Below, one piece after another: positions 26,259 through 35,472 of a DNA stretch of 51,780 nucleotides. Numbering within the stretch: the stretch's first letter is position 1; each line of letters begins with the position of its first letter. The DNA is taken from NCBI GenBank assembly GCA_002796345.1, contig PCXC01000017.1, forward strand, positions 1 through 51,780, read 5' to 3'. This stretch comes from Deltaproteobacteria bacterium CG11_big_fil_rev_8_21_14_0_20_42_23 (GTDB lineage Bacteria; UBA10199; 2-02-FULL-44-16). The notes beneath the pieces were generated by a model that saw only the letters and a list, made by a program, of their open reading frames with translations, did no database searches and was not told the DNA's origin. A program made the translations under genes and the position numbers.

Positions 26259-26704
26259 AGTTTCTGCTTCAGGTATTCAACATCAGCGCGATCTTGTTCA
26301 CGATTTACAGTTTTTTTATTTTTCAGCAAATCATCAAAGCTAATATAGAAAATGTTTTCGGTTCCATACCTACTTTCAACTTTAGATTTCCAAGCATGCT
26401 CAAAATTAAGACCGTCAACTTTATTGAGAAGATCAATACGATTTGGAGCTTGTCCCAATTGCACTACTTGACCAAGTTGAGAAAGTTCAGCCACATTCAG
26501 TTCATCAAAATCAAAACCAAATTCCTTCAACGCCGACAATAGGGATTCTATATTCTTTTTTTCAGCTTGATAATAGATATCAATGTCACCCGTAAAACGT
26601 GGGTACCCATGAAAAACGACGGCATATCCACCCACAACAAGATAGTGAACGTTATGCTTGTTTAACAATGCGAAAAACTCTTCGAAATCCTTGCTGTGTT
26701 CCAT
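26246..26704 (-). CDS. Nucleotidyltransferase-fold protein (AbiEii/DUF6036-like), possible toxin
   Basis: The 152-residue protein carries the minimal nucleotidyltransferase signature: LVVGGYAVVFHGYPRFTGDIDIYY, in which the GG motif and the DxD pair (Asp of GDIDI) form the metal site. KNIESLLSALKEFGFDFDE and a C-terminal DRADVEYLKQKL helix follow, as in DUF6036/AbiEii-type proteins. Many relatives act as toxins or as antitoxins that NMPylate a partner (established for AbiEii/MNT groups). Here it overlaps a 62-residue small gene by 53 bases, a layout typical of toxin-antitoxin pairs. The start at 26704 (MEHSKDFEEFF) is chosen because the domain begins there; an upstream in-frame extension overlaps the small gene completely. 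Confidence 0.7.
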   Translation of the reverse strand: MEHSKDFEEFFALLNKHNVHYLVVGGYAVVFHGYPRFTGDIDIYYQAEKKNIESLLSALKEFGFDFDELNVAELSQLGQVVQLGQAPNRIDLLNKVDGLNFEHAWKSKVESRYGTENIFYISFDDLLKNKKTVNREQDRADVEYLKQKLKKR

Positions 26705-26840
26705 AGTGTAATTCCTGATATTGTTTTCGGAGTTGTTCCAAAAGTTCGATGCGCTCTTCCGGAGTAAGCTTGAAGGAATTTTCACGGTTTGCTTTTTCAG
26801 CATCTTGAAAATTTTTAAAAATGGCAAACTTCTTTTCCAT
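26652..26840 (-). CDS. Small charged protein paired with the nucleotidyltransferase
   Basis: This 62-residue protein (MEKKFAIFKNFQDAEKAN... then KLTPEERIELLEQLRKQY) has the form of the short proteins found directly before DUF6036-type nucleotidyltransferases: a phenylalanine-rich start and a TPEER helix. I infer it to be the partner or antitoxin. Its 3' end overlaps the nucleotidyltransferase start by 53 bases in another frame, so the genes are translationally linked. It begins 53 bases after cysS on the same strand, with a weak ribosome-binding site. Confidence 0.55.
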   Translation of the reverse strand: MEKKFAIFKNFQDAEKANRENSFKLTPEERIELLEQLRKQYQELHYGTQQGFRRVFRIVKQA

Positions 26841-26893
26841 ATCGCGCGAGTGTAATCTTATCTTTTCTGTGAATCAAGAAGGATTTAATCCCT

Positions 26894-28333
26894 TTACTTT
26901 ACCTTCCACTCCACTTTTCCGCCGGGAAGGTCTTTCAGTTCCACGCCCAGAGAAAGCAACTCGTCTCTTATTTTATCAGAGGCGGCAAAGTCTTTGTTAT
27001 TACGAGCTTGCTGACGATGCGAAATAAGCTCTTCAATTTTTTTCACATCTACACTTTCATGAACACGACGGCTGGCTTCTTCGAAATACTGTTTCGGATT
27101 GCTGCCAAAAACGCCCAGCACTTTACTCAAAATGTTTTGCATTTCATCAACGCCAGTTTTGAGCCAAGCGTTCACACCCTGCGCTTCGTCTAGAAAACGG
27201 TTGATCATTCTCACCAACTCAAACACTTTTCCAATCACAATGGCGGTGTTGAAGTCATCGTTCATGGCTTCTGCAAAATCTTTTCGAAAATCTGTAAGCT
27301 TTGATTGTAACTCAGCTTCAACCGACGAACTTGCACTTGCTTCAGGTGCAAGATAAACGCGAGCAAGTGTCTCGTAATAGCGATCGAGTGCGGCTTTGCT
27401 GTCACCAATGTTTTGAGCTGTATAATCAAGCGGAGAACGATAATGATTTGAAAACACAAAAAGCCGAATGACTTCTGGATCATATTTTTCTACGAGTTGA
27501 GAAATATTTTCTACATTGCCCAAACTCTTGCTCATCTTTTCACCGTTCATGGTGATCATGCCATTGTGCAACCAATAGTTGGCAAAGGGTTTGCCGCTTG
27601 CGCCTTCACTTTGCGCAATTTCATTCTCGTGATGGGGAAAAGAAATGTCGCGGCCGCCACCGTGAATATCAAAAGTTTCTCCCAAATACTTGCAACTCAT
27701 CGCTGAACATTCAATGTGCCAACCTGGACGCCCATCACCCCAAGGTGAGGCCCAGCTTGGTTCTCCGGGCTTTGCTGGTTTCCACAATACAAAATCGAGT
27801 GGATCTTTTTTGGCTTCGTCTACTTCGATACGCGCACCCACTTCGAGGTCTTCAATTTTTTTTCCAGAAAGTTTTCCATACTCAGGAAAAGCTCTCACTG
27901 AAAAGAAAACGCTGCCATCCACAGCATACGCCACATTGCGGCTGATGAGTTTTTGAATCATCGCAATCATTTCTGCAATGTGTTCTGTAGCTTTTGGAAG
28001 TTCAGTTGGAGCTTCAATGCCAAGTGAAGCCATGTCTTTTTTGTATTCCGCAATATAGCGTTCTGAAATCTCTTCGCTTGAAACATGTTCGGAGTTTGCG
28101 CGCTTGATAATTTTGTCATCCACATCAGTGAAGTTAGTCACATACTTCACGTCGAAACCAGTGAATCGTAAGTAGCGTGAAATCATATCAAACGTAAGTG
28201 CTGCTCGCGCGTGACCCAAATGACAAGAATCATAAACCGTCACCCCGCAAACATACATTCCTACTTTGTTTGCCGCCAGTGGTGTGAACACTTCTTTTTT
28301 TCGTGTGAGGGTGTTGTAGAGTTTAAGGGTCAT
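26894..28333 (-). CDS. cysS: Cysteinyl-tRNA synthetase
   Basis: CysS attaches cysteine to tRNA-Cys. The 479 residues show the zinc site beginning with CGVTVYD, the HIGH motif as [20 protein letters not shown] with zinc Cys, [21 protein letters not shown] with further zinc ligands, and KMSKSLGN for the class I KMSKS loop, followed by the anticodon-binding helical domain. Length is normal for bacterial CysS. Its ATG lies 2 bases from the ispF stop, so it is the third gene of an ispD-ispF-cysS unit. Confidence 0.97.
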   Translation of the reverse strand: MTLKLYNTLTRKKEVFTPLAANKVGMYVCGVTVYDSCHLGHARAALTFDMISRYLRFTGFDVKYVTNFTDVDDKIIKRANSEHVSSEEISERYIAEYKKDMASLGIEAPTELPKATEHIAEMIAMIQKLISRNVAYAVDGSVFFSVRAFPEYGKLSGKKIEDLEVGARIEVDEAKKDPLDFVLWKPAKPGEPSWASPWGDGRPGWHIECSAMSCKYLGETFDIHGGGRDISFPHHENEIAQSEGASGKPFANYWLHNGMITMNGEKMSKSLGNVENISQLVEKYDPEVIRLFVFSNHYRSPLDYTAQNIGDSKAALDRYYETLARVYLAPEASASSSVEAELQSKLTDFRKDFAEAMNDDFNTAIVIGKVFELVRMINRFLDEAQGVNAWLKTGVDEMQNILSKVLGVFGSNPKQYFEEASRRVHESVDVKKIEELISHRQQARNNKDFAASDKIRDELLSLGVELKDLPGGKVEWKVK

Positions 28334-28335
28334 AA

Positions 28336-28809
28336 TTATTTTTTCTCCACCAACACTACAACCGTTGCTTCTATGGCTTCACCTCGGCCAACGGCATCGC
28401 ATTTTTCGTTGGTGCCGGCTTTTACACTTACTTGATCAAGTTCGAGGTTTAACAAACCTGCAATATTTTTTCGCATTGCAACTAAATGTTCTTTCAACTT
28501 TGGCGCTTCTGCAAACACCATGGCATCTATATTTGCAAGCTTGTAGCCTTTTTGTTGCACCAACTTGTAGGCGTGTTGCACAAAGTGTTTGCTGTTTTTA
28601 TTTTTCCATTGCGGATCATCATTTGGAAAATGTCCGCCAATATCACCAAGCGCTAATGCGCCCAGCAAAGCATCTACCAAAGCGTGATACAAGACATCGC
28701 CATCAGAGTGAGCCACAAAGCCTTTTTCAAACGCAAGCTCAACACCACCGATAATGAGTTTTTTTCCTGCTGCAAGTTGATGGATATCATGTCCAAAACC
28801 GATTCTCAT
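28336..28809 (-). CDS. ispF: 2-C-methyl-D-erythritol 2,4-cyclodiphosphate synthase
   Basis: IspF cyclises CDP-methylerythritol 2-phosphate in the MEP isoprenoid pathway, releasing CMP. The 157-residue protein starts MRIGFGHDIHQL, whose Asp and His bind zinc, and has HSDGDVLYHALVDALLGALALGDIGGHFP with the third zinc His, and the C-terminal GRGEAIEA motif. The usual TTTE near the CDP site reads GTNEKCDAVGRGEAIEA here. The start is set at 28809, after AAAGGAAACGAT; a longer in-frame form to 28911 would overlap ispD. It follows ispD by 13 bases. Confidence 0.95.
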   Translation of the reverse strand: MRIGFGHDIHQLAAGKKLIIGGVELAFEKGFVAHSDGDVLYHALVDALLGALALGDIGGHFPNDDPQWKNKNSKHFVQHAYKLVQQKGYKLANIDAMVFAEAPKLKEHLVAMRKNIAGLLNLELDQVSVKAGTNEKCDAVGRGEAIEATVVVLVEKK

Positions 28810-28822
28810 ATCGTTTCCTTTT

Positions 28823-29509
28823 TTATTTCTGAGAAAAATACTCCACATACAACTCTGCAATGTCCAAATCTTCTGGTGTTGTAATTTTGATATTGAAGTC
28901 ATTGCCCTCAAATAAGCTTACCACGTGGCCTAGCCGTTCCACCAGCATGGCATCGTCTGTTCCATAAACATTGTTGGCGTACGCATCTTCAAATGCTTTT
29001 TTTAACAGTGAAAGCTGAAACACTTGCGGTGTTTGTGCTCGCCATAACGAAGCTCGATCAACGGTAGCCGCAATTTGATTTTCAGCATTCGCTTTTTTCA
29101 GGGTATCTTTCACACGAGCCGCAAAAACAACAGCGCCCGTTTTTTCGGCTACGGAAAAAAGCTCTTCTACTTGCTTTGGTTTTACGAATGGCCTCACTGC
29201 ATCATGGATACAAACGAAATTGCATGATGAATGAAGCGCTTTGATGCCTTCGTAAACTGAGTCCTGACGCTGTTTTCCGCCTGTGATCACTTTCCACGTT
29301 TTGGGGAAATTGAAATATTCTACAATATCTTTTTGCACTTGCGTTTGCATTTCAGCTTCTACTGCAAGCACAAGATGTTCATATGCACGAAAAATTTCCA
29401 AGGTGTAACAAAGCAAAGGCTTGCCGCGCAAAAGCAAATATTGCTTTGGCTTGTTCGCTTCCATTCGCTTTCCAATTCCAGCAGCGGGAATAATAATGGC
29501 TCGTGACAT
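28823..29509 (-). CDS. ispD: 2-C-methyl-D-erythritol 4-phosphate cytidylyltransferase
   Basis: IspD makes CDP-methylerythritol from CTP and methylerythritol 4-phosphate, two steps ahead of IspF. The 228 residues have the nucleotide-binding loop PAAGIGKRMEANKPKQYLLL, HDAVRPFV with the metal-binding Asp, DTLKKA, RAQTPQVFQ and the C-terminal DDAMLVERLGH and KITTPEDLDIAE. The ATG at 29509 gives the usual MSRAIIIPAAG start; a TTG four codons upstream is possible. It lies 50 bases after nuoN and leads ispD-ispF-cysS. Confidence 0.95.
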   Translation of the reverse strand: MSRAIIIPAAGIGKRMEANKPKQYLLLRGKPLLCYTLEIFRAYEHLVLAVEAEMQTQVQKDIVEYFNFPKTWKVITGGKQRQDSVYEGIKALHSSCNFVCIHDAVRPFVKPKQVEELFSVAEKTGAVVFAARVKDTLKKANAENQIAATVDRASLWRAQTPQVFQLSLLKKAFEDAYANNVYGTDDAMLVERLGHVVSLFEGNDFNIKITTPEDLDIAELYVEYFSQK

Positions 29510-29559
29510 AGGCTGACTCAATTAAGAACTAAAGCCCTCGAACTCAAGGGGAAATCATA

Positions 29560-31029
29560 CTAAACCGAAGCGCTTGTGAGTGATAAGAGTGTGTTTGGAA
29601 ACACTCCGCAGACCAACAAGGCAAAAAGGCAAATGGCCAACACCACCAGCACAAAGGGATGAATAGGCACTTTGTCGGCTTCGCTGTCTTTGGCTTCATG
29701 GAAGTACATCACCACAATGGGGCGCAAATAATAGTATGCAGACATGGCAGAATTCAGCAAAGCCACTACGACAAGCCATACAAAACCAGCTGAAAGCGCT
29801 TCGCTAAAGAGATAGTATTTTGCAAAGAAGCCAAGTGTTGGAGGAAAACCGGCAAGGGAAAGGAAAAAGATTACTGCCACCGCAGCAAGAGCTGGTCGCT
29901 TTCTGGCAAAGCCTGCAAGATGATAGATATCAGCAGATTCACTTTTGCCTTGAGCAATACACACCACCGCAAAAGCACCGGCCGTCATAAAAATATAAGA
30001 AATAAGATAGAATAAAAGCGCCGGCGCAATCTGCGCATAATGCGTGCCGAGAAGAGGAAACGCGACCAACAGGTAGCCCACATGCGCGATGGAAGAATAC
30101 GCAAGCAAGCGTTTGAGATTGTCTTGTGCAATGGCGCCAAGGTTTCCCACAAACATTGTTGCTACTGCGATAATCCATATTGCTTGCACGTAAAGGCTTC
30201 CAGCCTGCACCAACACTGTACTTGCCACGCGGATGAACGCAAAAAAAGCCGCCACTTTTACCGCCATGGCCATAAACGCCGTAACAGGAGTGGGCGAGCC
30301 TTCATACACATCCGGCGCCCAAAAGTGAAACGGAACTGCAGAAACTTTGAAGCCAAAACCAATCAAGAGCAAGCCAATGCCCAGCAAAAAGTAGAGTCTA
30401 TGTCCACCCAACAAAATGGGCTGAGCCATATGCGACAAGGTTTGCAGGTCGAGCGTTCCAGCGCTGCCGTAAAGAAAAGCAATGCCCATCACCATAAACG
30501 CCGAGGCAAATGCGCCGTTGATAAAATATTTCAGAGCCGCTTCGTTGCTTTCCACCCGAATGCGAAAATATCCTGCAAGCACGTACACCGCAATGGACAT
30601 GGTTTCTAGGCCAACAAAGAACGTGATGAGATCGGAAGCTGCAATCATGGCTCCCATGCCAATAACCGACATCAGCAAAAGGGCGAAGTATTCGCAGCGA
30701 ATCATTTTGCGTTCAGCCAAATAGGAATAGGAAAGCAAAAGTGAAAAAAGCAGCGCCAACAGTGTCGCCATCCATCCCAAAAAACTAAAGCGGTCGAAGG
30801 AAAGCATGTACATCACTGAGCTTCCGCCTTGCAGCCACAATTTCCATGAAAGGAAAAAAGCAATCGCCATTCCAACAAGGCTCACCAAAAAAGAAAGCAA
30901 GCCTTTCTTTTCTTTGATGCTCGCACCCAACAAAAGAATGAAACTTGTTGCCACAAACAACACAAGCTGTGGAAGCGTTTTTACCAGAAGATCAAGATAT
31001 GAACCTTCAGCTCCAGTTGCCATCATCAT
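29560..31029 (-). CDS. nuoN: NADH-quinone oxidoreductase subunit N
   Basis: NuoN is one of the three antiporter-like proton-pumping subunits in the membrane arm of complex I. The 489-residue protein has about 14 hydrophobic helices. FFVGLETMSIAVYVLAGYF carries the conserved Glu on helix 5. ALKYFINGAFASAFMVMGIAFLYG, FKVSAVPFHFWAPDVYEGSPTPVTAFM and KRLLAYSSIAHVGYLLV hold the helix 7-8 and helix 12 lysines. It is the last nuo gene of the cluster, 39 bases after nuoM. Confidence 0.95.
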   Translation of the reverse strand: MMMATGAEGSYLDLLVKTLPQLVLFVATSFILLLGASIKEKKGLLSFLVSLVGMAIAFFLSWKLWLQGGSSVMYMLSFDRFSFLGWMATLLALLFSLLLSYSYLAERKMIRCEYFALLLMSVIGMGAMIAASDLITFFVGLETMSIAVYVLAGYFRIRVESNEAALKYFINGAFASAFMVMGIAFLYGSAGTLDLQTLSHMAQPILLGGHRLYFLLGIGLLLIGFGFKVSAVPFHFWAPDVYEGSPTPVTAFMAMAVKVAAFFAFIRVASTVLVQAGSLYVQAIWIIAVATMFVGNLGAIAQDNLKRLLAYSSIAHVGYLLVAFPLLGTHYAQIAPALLFYLISYIFMTAGAFAVVCIAQGKSESADIYHLAGFARKRPALAAVAVIFFLSLAGFPPTLGFFAKYYLFSEALSAGFVWLVVVALLNSAMSAYYYLRPIVVMYFHEAKDSEADKVPIHPFVLVVLAICLFALLVCGVFPNTLLSLTSASV

Positions 31030-31068
31030 AAAAACCCCATGCTACGTAATTATATTCTCCCTCTTAAT

Positions 31069-32628
31069 CTAAGGGGAGGAATGAAGACCATCTTCTTCAA
31101 CACCTTGAGCCAAACTTACATCATCATCCGCAACTACAGGTGTGTTCAGGCTTTCCGCGCGGCCAACAAGCGTCATAAATGAACGCGTTGATGGCTCAAG
31201 TTTTTTCAGCCACGGTTTTGGCCACACGCCGATAGCAAAAATGAGAGCAACTAAAGGAAGCAAAACAAGGTACTCGCGGAAAGTCATGTCGCGCAAACTT
31301 TTGTTTTCTTCTTTTTCAAGCGGCCCAAAAAACACACGCTGAATTGCCCACAACATATACGCTGCAGCAAGCACTACTCCGCTCACAGCCACCGCGGCGT
31401 AAGGCATTTTGGTTTGGAAAGTTCCCAGCAAAATAAGAAACTCACCTACGAAACCATTAAGGCCTGGCATTCCCACTGAAGCAAGCGACATAAAAATAAA
31501 CGCTACTGCCAAGTAAGGAACAGAACGAGAAAGCCCACCATACTCAGCAATAAGGCGAGTATGCCGGCGAGAGTACAACATGCCAATGAGCAAAAACAAA
31601 CCACCAGTTGAAAGCCCGTGGTTCACCATTTGCAAAACAGCACCTTGAACTGCAGCGGCATTCAGCGAAAACAAACCCAGCATCACAAAGCCTAAATGCG
31701 AAACAGAAGAATACGCCACCAAACGTTTCAGGTCTGGCTGCACCAAAGCTACAAGTGCGCCGTAGACAATGCCAATCACTGCAAGCGTTAAAAAGAGAGG
31801 CTGAAAGGCAAGAAGCGCATCGGGAAACAAGGGCATGGCAAAACGGTAAAAGCCATACGTACCAAGCTTCAGCAAGACACCGGCCAAAATCACACTACCA
31901 GCAGTTGGCGCTTCGGTGTGCGCATCCGGCAACCAAGTATGCAATGGAAACAAAGGAACCTTAATAGCAAACGCAAGCGCAAACGCTGCAAAGAGCCACA
32001 TTTGCTCTTGATGCGAAAAACTTCCCGCATACCAATCGATGAGGTTGAAAGTTCCACCAAGCTTTGCCGCAACATATAAAATTGCAGCAAGCATCAGCAC
32101 CGAACCCACCATGGTATAAATCACAAACTTCAGTGCAGCCCGGATACGCGCGCCACTTCCCCAAATGCCGATCATGAAGTACATCGGGATGAGCACAATC
32201 TCCCAAAAAACATAAAACAAGAAAACATCAAGCGCCGCAAACACTCCAAGCATGCCACTTGCAAGAATGAGCATAAAGACATGAAAAGTTTTTACGCGCG
32301 ATGAAATATCGTTCCACGCGCCAAGAATGGTGATGGGAACCAAAAACGCAGAAAGCAACATCAGCATGGCCGAAGTACCATCAACGCCAATTCTATAGCT
32401 AATGCCAAGCGATGGAATCCAGGATGCCAGTTCTACAAATTCAAAATCACCCGTCCCCGGCAAAAGCAGGTACATCTTGAGGGCGAGCACGAAAGCGATC
32501 AACGAAATCACCAAGCTTAAAGCTTTGATGAGTTGCTCTAATCGCGCGGGAATGCAGAGCAAGAGCAGTGCTCCACACAACGGAAGGAAGATAACTGTGC
32601 TTAATAAATGTGAAATGATCCAATCCAT
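31069..32628 (-). CDS. nuoM: NADH-quinone oxidoreductase subunit M
   Basis: NuoM is a proton-pumping antiporter-like subunit of complex I. The 519 residues show about 14 membrane helices. YRIGVDGTSAMLMLLSAFL is the usual N-terminal marker. FYVFWEIVLIPMYFMIGIWG carries the key Glu. AFAIKVPLFPLHTWLPDAHTEAPTAGSVILAG carries the key Lys and the broken helix 7. KRLVAYSSVSHLGFVMLG lies before the last helices. The start is taken as the ATG at 32628; a TTG two codons upstream is also in frame. The gene lies 35 bases after nuoL. Confidence 0.95.
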   Translation of the reverse strand: MDWIISHLLSTVIFLPLCGALLLLCIPARLEQLIKALSLVISLIAFVLALKMYLLLPGTGDFEFVELASWIPSLGISYRIGVDGTSAMLMLLSAFLVPITILGAWNDISSRVKTFHVFMLILASGMLGVFAALDVFLFYVFWEIVLIPMYFMIGIWGSGARIRAALKFVIYTMVGSVLMLAAILYVAAKLGGTFNLIDWYAGSFSHQEQMWLFAAFALAFAIKVPLFPLHTWLPDAHTEAPTAGSVILAGVLLKLGTYGFYRFAMPLFPDALLAFQPLFLTLAVIGIVYGALVALVQPDLKRLVAYSSVSHLGFVMLGLFSLNAAAVQGAVLQMVNHGLSTGGLFLLIGMLYSRRHTRLIAEYGGLSRSVPYLAVAFIFMSLASVGMPGLNGFVGEFLILLGTFQTKMPYAAVAVSGVVLAAAYMLWAIQRVFFGPLEKEENKSLRDMTFREYLVLLPLVALIFAIGVWPKPWLKKLEPSTRSFMTLVGRAESLNTPVVADDDVSLAQGVEEDGLHSSP

Positions 32629-32663
32629 AGTCAACTTTCTACAAAAACTACCATCCCTTTAGC

Positions 32664-34643
32664 CTACAATAAAAAGTACGCGAGCAAGACCACAGCTCCG
32701 CTGAAAAAATACAAAAGATATTGCTGCAACGAACCACTTTGCATCGCAGACACCAGTTGCGACCACAGCGAAACGCTGCGAGCCGTGCCATGCACCATCA
32801 TGCCGTCGATGCCGGTGGCATCCACACCCTTCCACAACACCACTCGCGAAATCCACAGAAGTGGTTTCACGATGAGTGCATTGTAGATTTCATCTACATA
32901 ATATGTGTTGAGCAAAAGCGTATACGTGCGCTTCATTCGTCTTGCGATGGCATCGGGCAAGTCACGGCGTTGTACGTAAATAACCCAACCCAAGATAGTA
33001 AAGTGCAATCCCCACACTGTTGTCACCACCATCAACACCATTTCGGTGCCATGATTTTTTATGCCATGATGAACAAGGGGGACAACACCTGATAGCCACG
33101 TACCAAGCATTTCGTGTCCACCCAAAACTTCGGGAATGCCTAGCAAACCACCAAAGACGGAGAGAATCGCAAGCAAGATGAGTGGAATAAGCATGCTCAT
33201 AGGAGATTCATGTGCTTTTTTCCAAGCTTCCGGACTCAAATTTGTTTCGCCAAAAAAGGCAAGGCCAACTAAACGGAAAATATAAAATGCCGTCATGCCA
33301 GCTGCAAGAAATCCAACGAGCCACAACCCAACATGGCCACTGGAATACGCGTGCCACAAAATGGCATCCTTCGAGAAAAATCCTGAAGTTGGCACAAGGC
33401 CGGCAAGTGCAAGTGAACCAATCACAAACGTCCAACACGTCACTGGCATTTTATCTTTCAAGCCACCCATTTTGGTAAGGTCTTGTTCACCATGCAAACC
33501 ATGGATCACACTTCCCGCTCCCAGAAACAAAAGCGCTTTGAAAAAGGCGTGTGTGACCAAGTGGAAAATAGCGCCAGAGAAGGCTCCCACGCCACAGGCT
33601 AAAAACATGTAGCCCAGTTGAGAGACGGTAGAATAAGCCAAAACTTTTTTGATATCTTTTGCCGTAATTCCCATAGTGGCCGCAAACAGTGACGTAGCAG
33701 CACCAACACAGGCCACCACATACAGAGCCGTTGGCGAAAGCACGAACAAAAAGTTCAAGCGAACAATCATGTACACGCCAGCAGTTACCATGGTGGCAGC
33801 GTGGATAAGTGCAGAAACAGGCGTTGGACCAGCCATGGCATCGGGTAACCACACATACAACGGAATTTGAGCTGACTTTCCGCAAGCACCCACAAAAAGC
33901 AAAAGACAAATGGCCGTTGCCATAGGGGCAAACAGTGGAGAATAACGCGACAAGGTATCAAAGTTGAAGAAACCAGTTTCAGCAGCGGCACCACTGGACG
34001 CCATCACTTTAAAAATGAGAAACATGCCCAAGAGGAAACCCGCATCACCAATACGATTTACAATAAAGGCTTTCGCACCAGCTGTTGCCTTGGCAGAATC
34101 TTCAAACCAAAAGCCAATCAAAAGATAAGAACAAAGTCCAACACCTTCCCATCCTACAAACATCAACAACATATTGTCTGCCAAGATAAGGATGAGCATG
34201 AAAAACAAAAAGAGGTTAAGCTCGGCAAAGTAGCGTGCATAGGCGCTGTCGTGGCTCATGTATCCAGTTGAATAGAGGTGAATCAAACTTCCCACCCCAG
34301 TCACCACAAGCGTTAACACAATAGAAAGTTGATCAAGCTTAAGACCAATATCAATCACCACATTGGAAGTTGCCGACCACGTAAACAATGGCCCTGTAAT
34401 AAGAGACGGCGCTGCTCCGCCTTCAAACCCGGTAAGCGTAAAATAACAAATGAGTGTTGCTACAAACGCAAGCACTGGCATAAGCACCGCAACAAATGAG
34501 ACTACCCCGCGGTAGCTTTCAGATTTTCCATGCGACGTAAGAATGGCGATTTTCCCGTTGATGATGGCACCAAGCAAAGGAAAGAGCACAATCAACCAGA
34601 CAAGCGTTTGAGGAGAAATACAGGTATAAATAAAGTCTAACAT
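32664..34643 (-). CDS. nuoL: NADH-quinone oxidoreductase subunit L
   Basis: NuoL is the distal antiporter-like pump of complex I with the long lateral helix. The 659 residues include IDIGLKLDQLSIVLTLVVTG, FVGWEGVGLCSYLLIGFWF with the Glu, GKSAQIPLYVWLPDAMAGPTPVSALIHAATMVTAG with the Lys and helix break, and DIKKVLAYSTVSQLGYMFLA. After the 14 core helices comes a C-terminal extension ending in a hydrophobic segment (LLYFFSGAVVLLAYFLL), matching the lateral helix and anchor. It lies 13 bases after nuoK. Confidence 0.95.
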   Translation of the reverse strand: MLDFIYTCISPQTLVWLIVLFPLLGAIINGKIAILTSHGKSESYRGVVSFVAVLMPVLAFVATLICYFTLTGFEGGAAPSLITGPLFTWSATSNVVIDIGLKLDQLSIVLTLVVTGVGSLIHLYSTGYMSHDSAYARYFAELNLFLFFMLILILADNMLLMFVGWEGVGLCSYLLIGFWFEDSAKATAGAKAFIVNRIGDAGFLLGMFLIFKVMASSGAAAETGFFNFDTLSRYSPLFAPMATAICLLLFVGACGKSAQIPLYVWLPDAMAGPTPVSALIHAATMVTAGVYMIVRLNFLFVLSPTALYVVACVGAATSLFAATMGITAKDIKKVLAYSTVSQLGYMFLACGVGAFSGAIFHLVTHAFFKALLFLGAGSVIHGLHGEQDLTKMGGLKDKMPVTCWTFVIGSLALAGLVPTSGFFSKDAILWHAYSSGHVGLWLVGFLAAGMTAFYIFRLVGLAFFGETNLSPEAWKKAHESPMSMLIPLILLAILSVFGGLLGIPEVLGGHEMLGTWLSGVVPLVHHGIKNHGTEMVLMVVTTVWGLHFTILGWVIYVQRRDLPDAIARRMKRTYTLLLNTYYVDEIYNALIVKPLLWISRVVLWKGVDATGIDGMMVHGTARSVSLWSQLVSAMQSGSLQQYLLYFFSGAVVLLAYFLL

Positions 34644-34656
34644 AGTTGTGTTGAGA

Positions 34657-34959
34657 TTATCCTTTCAGCACTTTCATATCGTCACTATAAACCGTTTGCT
34701 TGTTACGATACATGGCAATCACAATGCCCAAACCAACCGCAGCTTCAGCTGCAGCAATGGCCAGCACGAAGAGCACCATCACATGGCCATCATCTCTGCC
34801 GTTCCATTTTGAAAAAGCGAGCAAGACAATATTGACGGCGTTCAGCATCAGTTCAACCGACATAAACATGATGAGCACATTGCGACGAATCACAACGCCA
34901 ATGGCACCAAGAACAAAAAGCGCCAAACTTAAGATGAGATAGTGATGAAGTGTAATCAT
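34657..34959 (-). CDS. nuoK: NADH-quinone oxidoreductase subunit K
   Basis: NuoK is a three-helix membrane subunit beside NuoA, J and H in complex I. The 100 residues match the family length. The two intramembrane glutamates of the proton path are visible in SVELMLNAVNIVLLAF and IAAAEAAVGLGIVIAMYR. It follows nuoJ by 8 bases and precedes nuoL by 13 bases. Confidence 0.95.
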   Translation of the reverse strand: MITLHHYLILSLALFVLGAIGVVIRRNVLIMFMSVELMLNAVNIVLLAFSKWNGRDDGHVMVLFVLAIAAAEAAVGLGIVIAMYRNKQTVYSDDMKVLKG

Positions 34960-34967
34960 AGTTCGCT

Positions 34968-35462
34968 CTAAAATTTTTTCTTTCCAAGCACTACTGTTCC
35001 CACCACGGCAACAAGCAACATCACCGATATCACTTCGAAGGGAACAAGATATTTTGTCATCAGCAATTCACCAAGCACACCTGGGTCACCAAAAGTTTCA
35101 GATAAAGCAACCGCTGGCATAGTGGTGGAGCTGGTCAGCGAGAAGCCGATCAAAAGCAAAAAATAAATGCCAAGTGCGGCACCAAATATTTTTCCAAAAC
35201 GAATGAACCTTGGTTTTAATTGCTGAGGCCCAAGTTGAATAAGCATGATTACAAAAAGGAAGAGCACCATAATGGCGCCCGCATAGACAAGCACTTGAAT
35301 CACCGCCAAAAACGGTGCCGACAAAAGCGCAAAAATGCCTGCTGTTGCTGCAAGTGCAACTACAAGCCAAAGTGCACTCATAAGCGGGTTTGCGCGAGTG
35401 ATCAGCAAAAGTGAAGAGATGATACTCACACCGGAAAAAATATAAAATAAAATGGATTCCAT
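34968..35462 (-). CDS. nuoJ: NADH-quinone oxidoreductase subunit J
   Basis: NuoJ is a membrane subunit of complex I with five helices. The 164-residue sequence has the typical ANPLMSALWLVVALAATAGIF, then FLAVIQVLVYAGAIMVLFLFVIMLI, the helix 3 segment that forms the pi-bulge, and a fairly short C-terminal tail. It starts 10 bases after the nuoH stop. The expected gene between H and J, nuoI, is absent at this position. Confidence 0.95.
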   Translation of the reverse strand: MESILFYIFSGVSIISSLLLITRANPLMSALWLVVALAATAGIFALLSAPFLAVIQVLVYAGAIMVLFLFVIMLIQLGPQQLKPRFIRFGKIFGAALGIYFLLLIGFSLTSSTTMPAVALSETFGDPGVLGELLMTKYLVPFEVISVMLLVAVVGTVVLGKKKF

Positions 35463-35472
35463 AGTTTTATAG

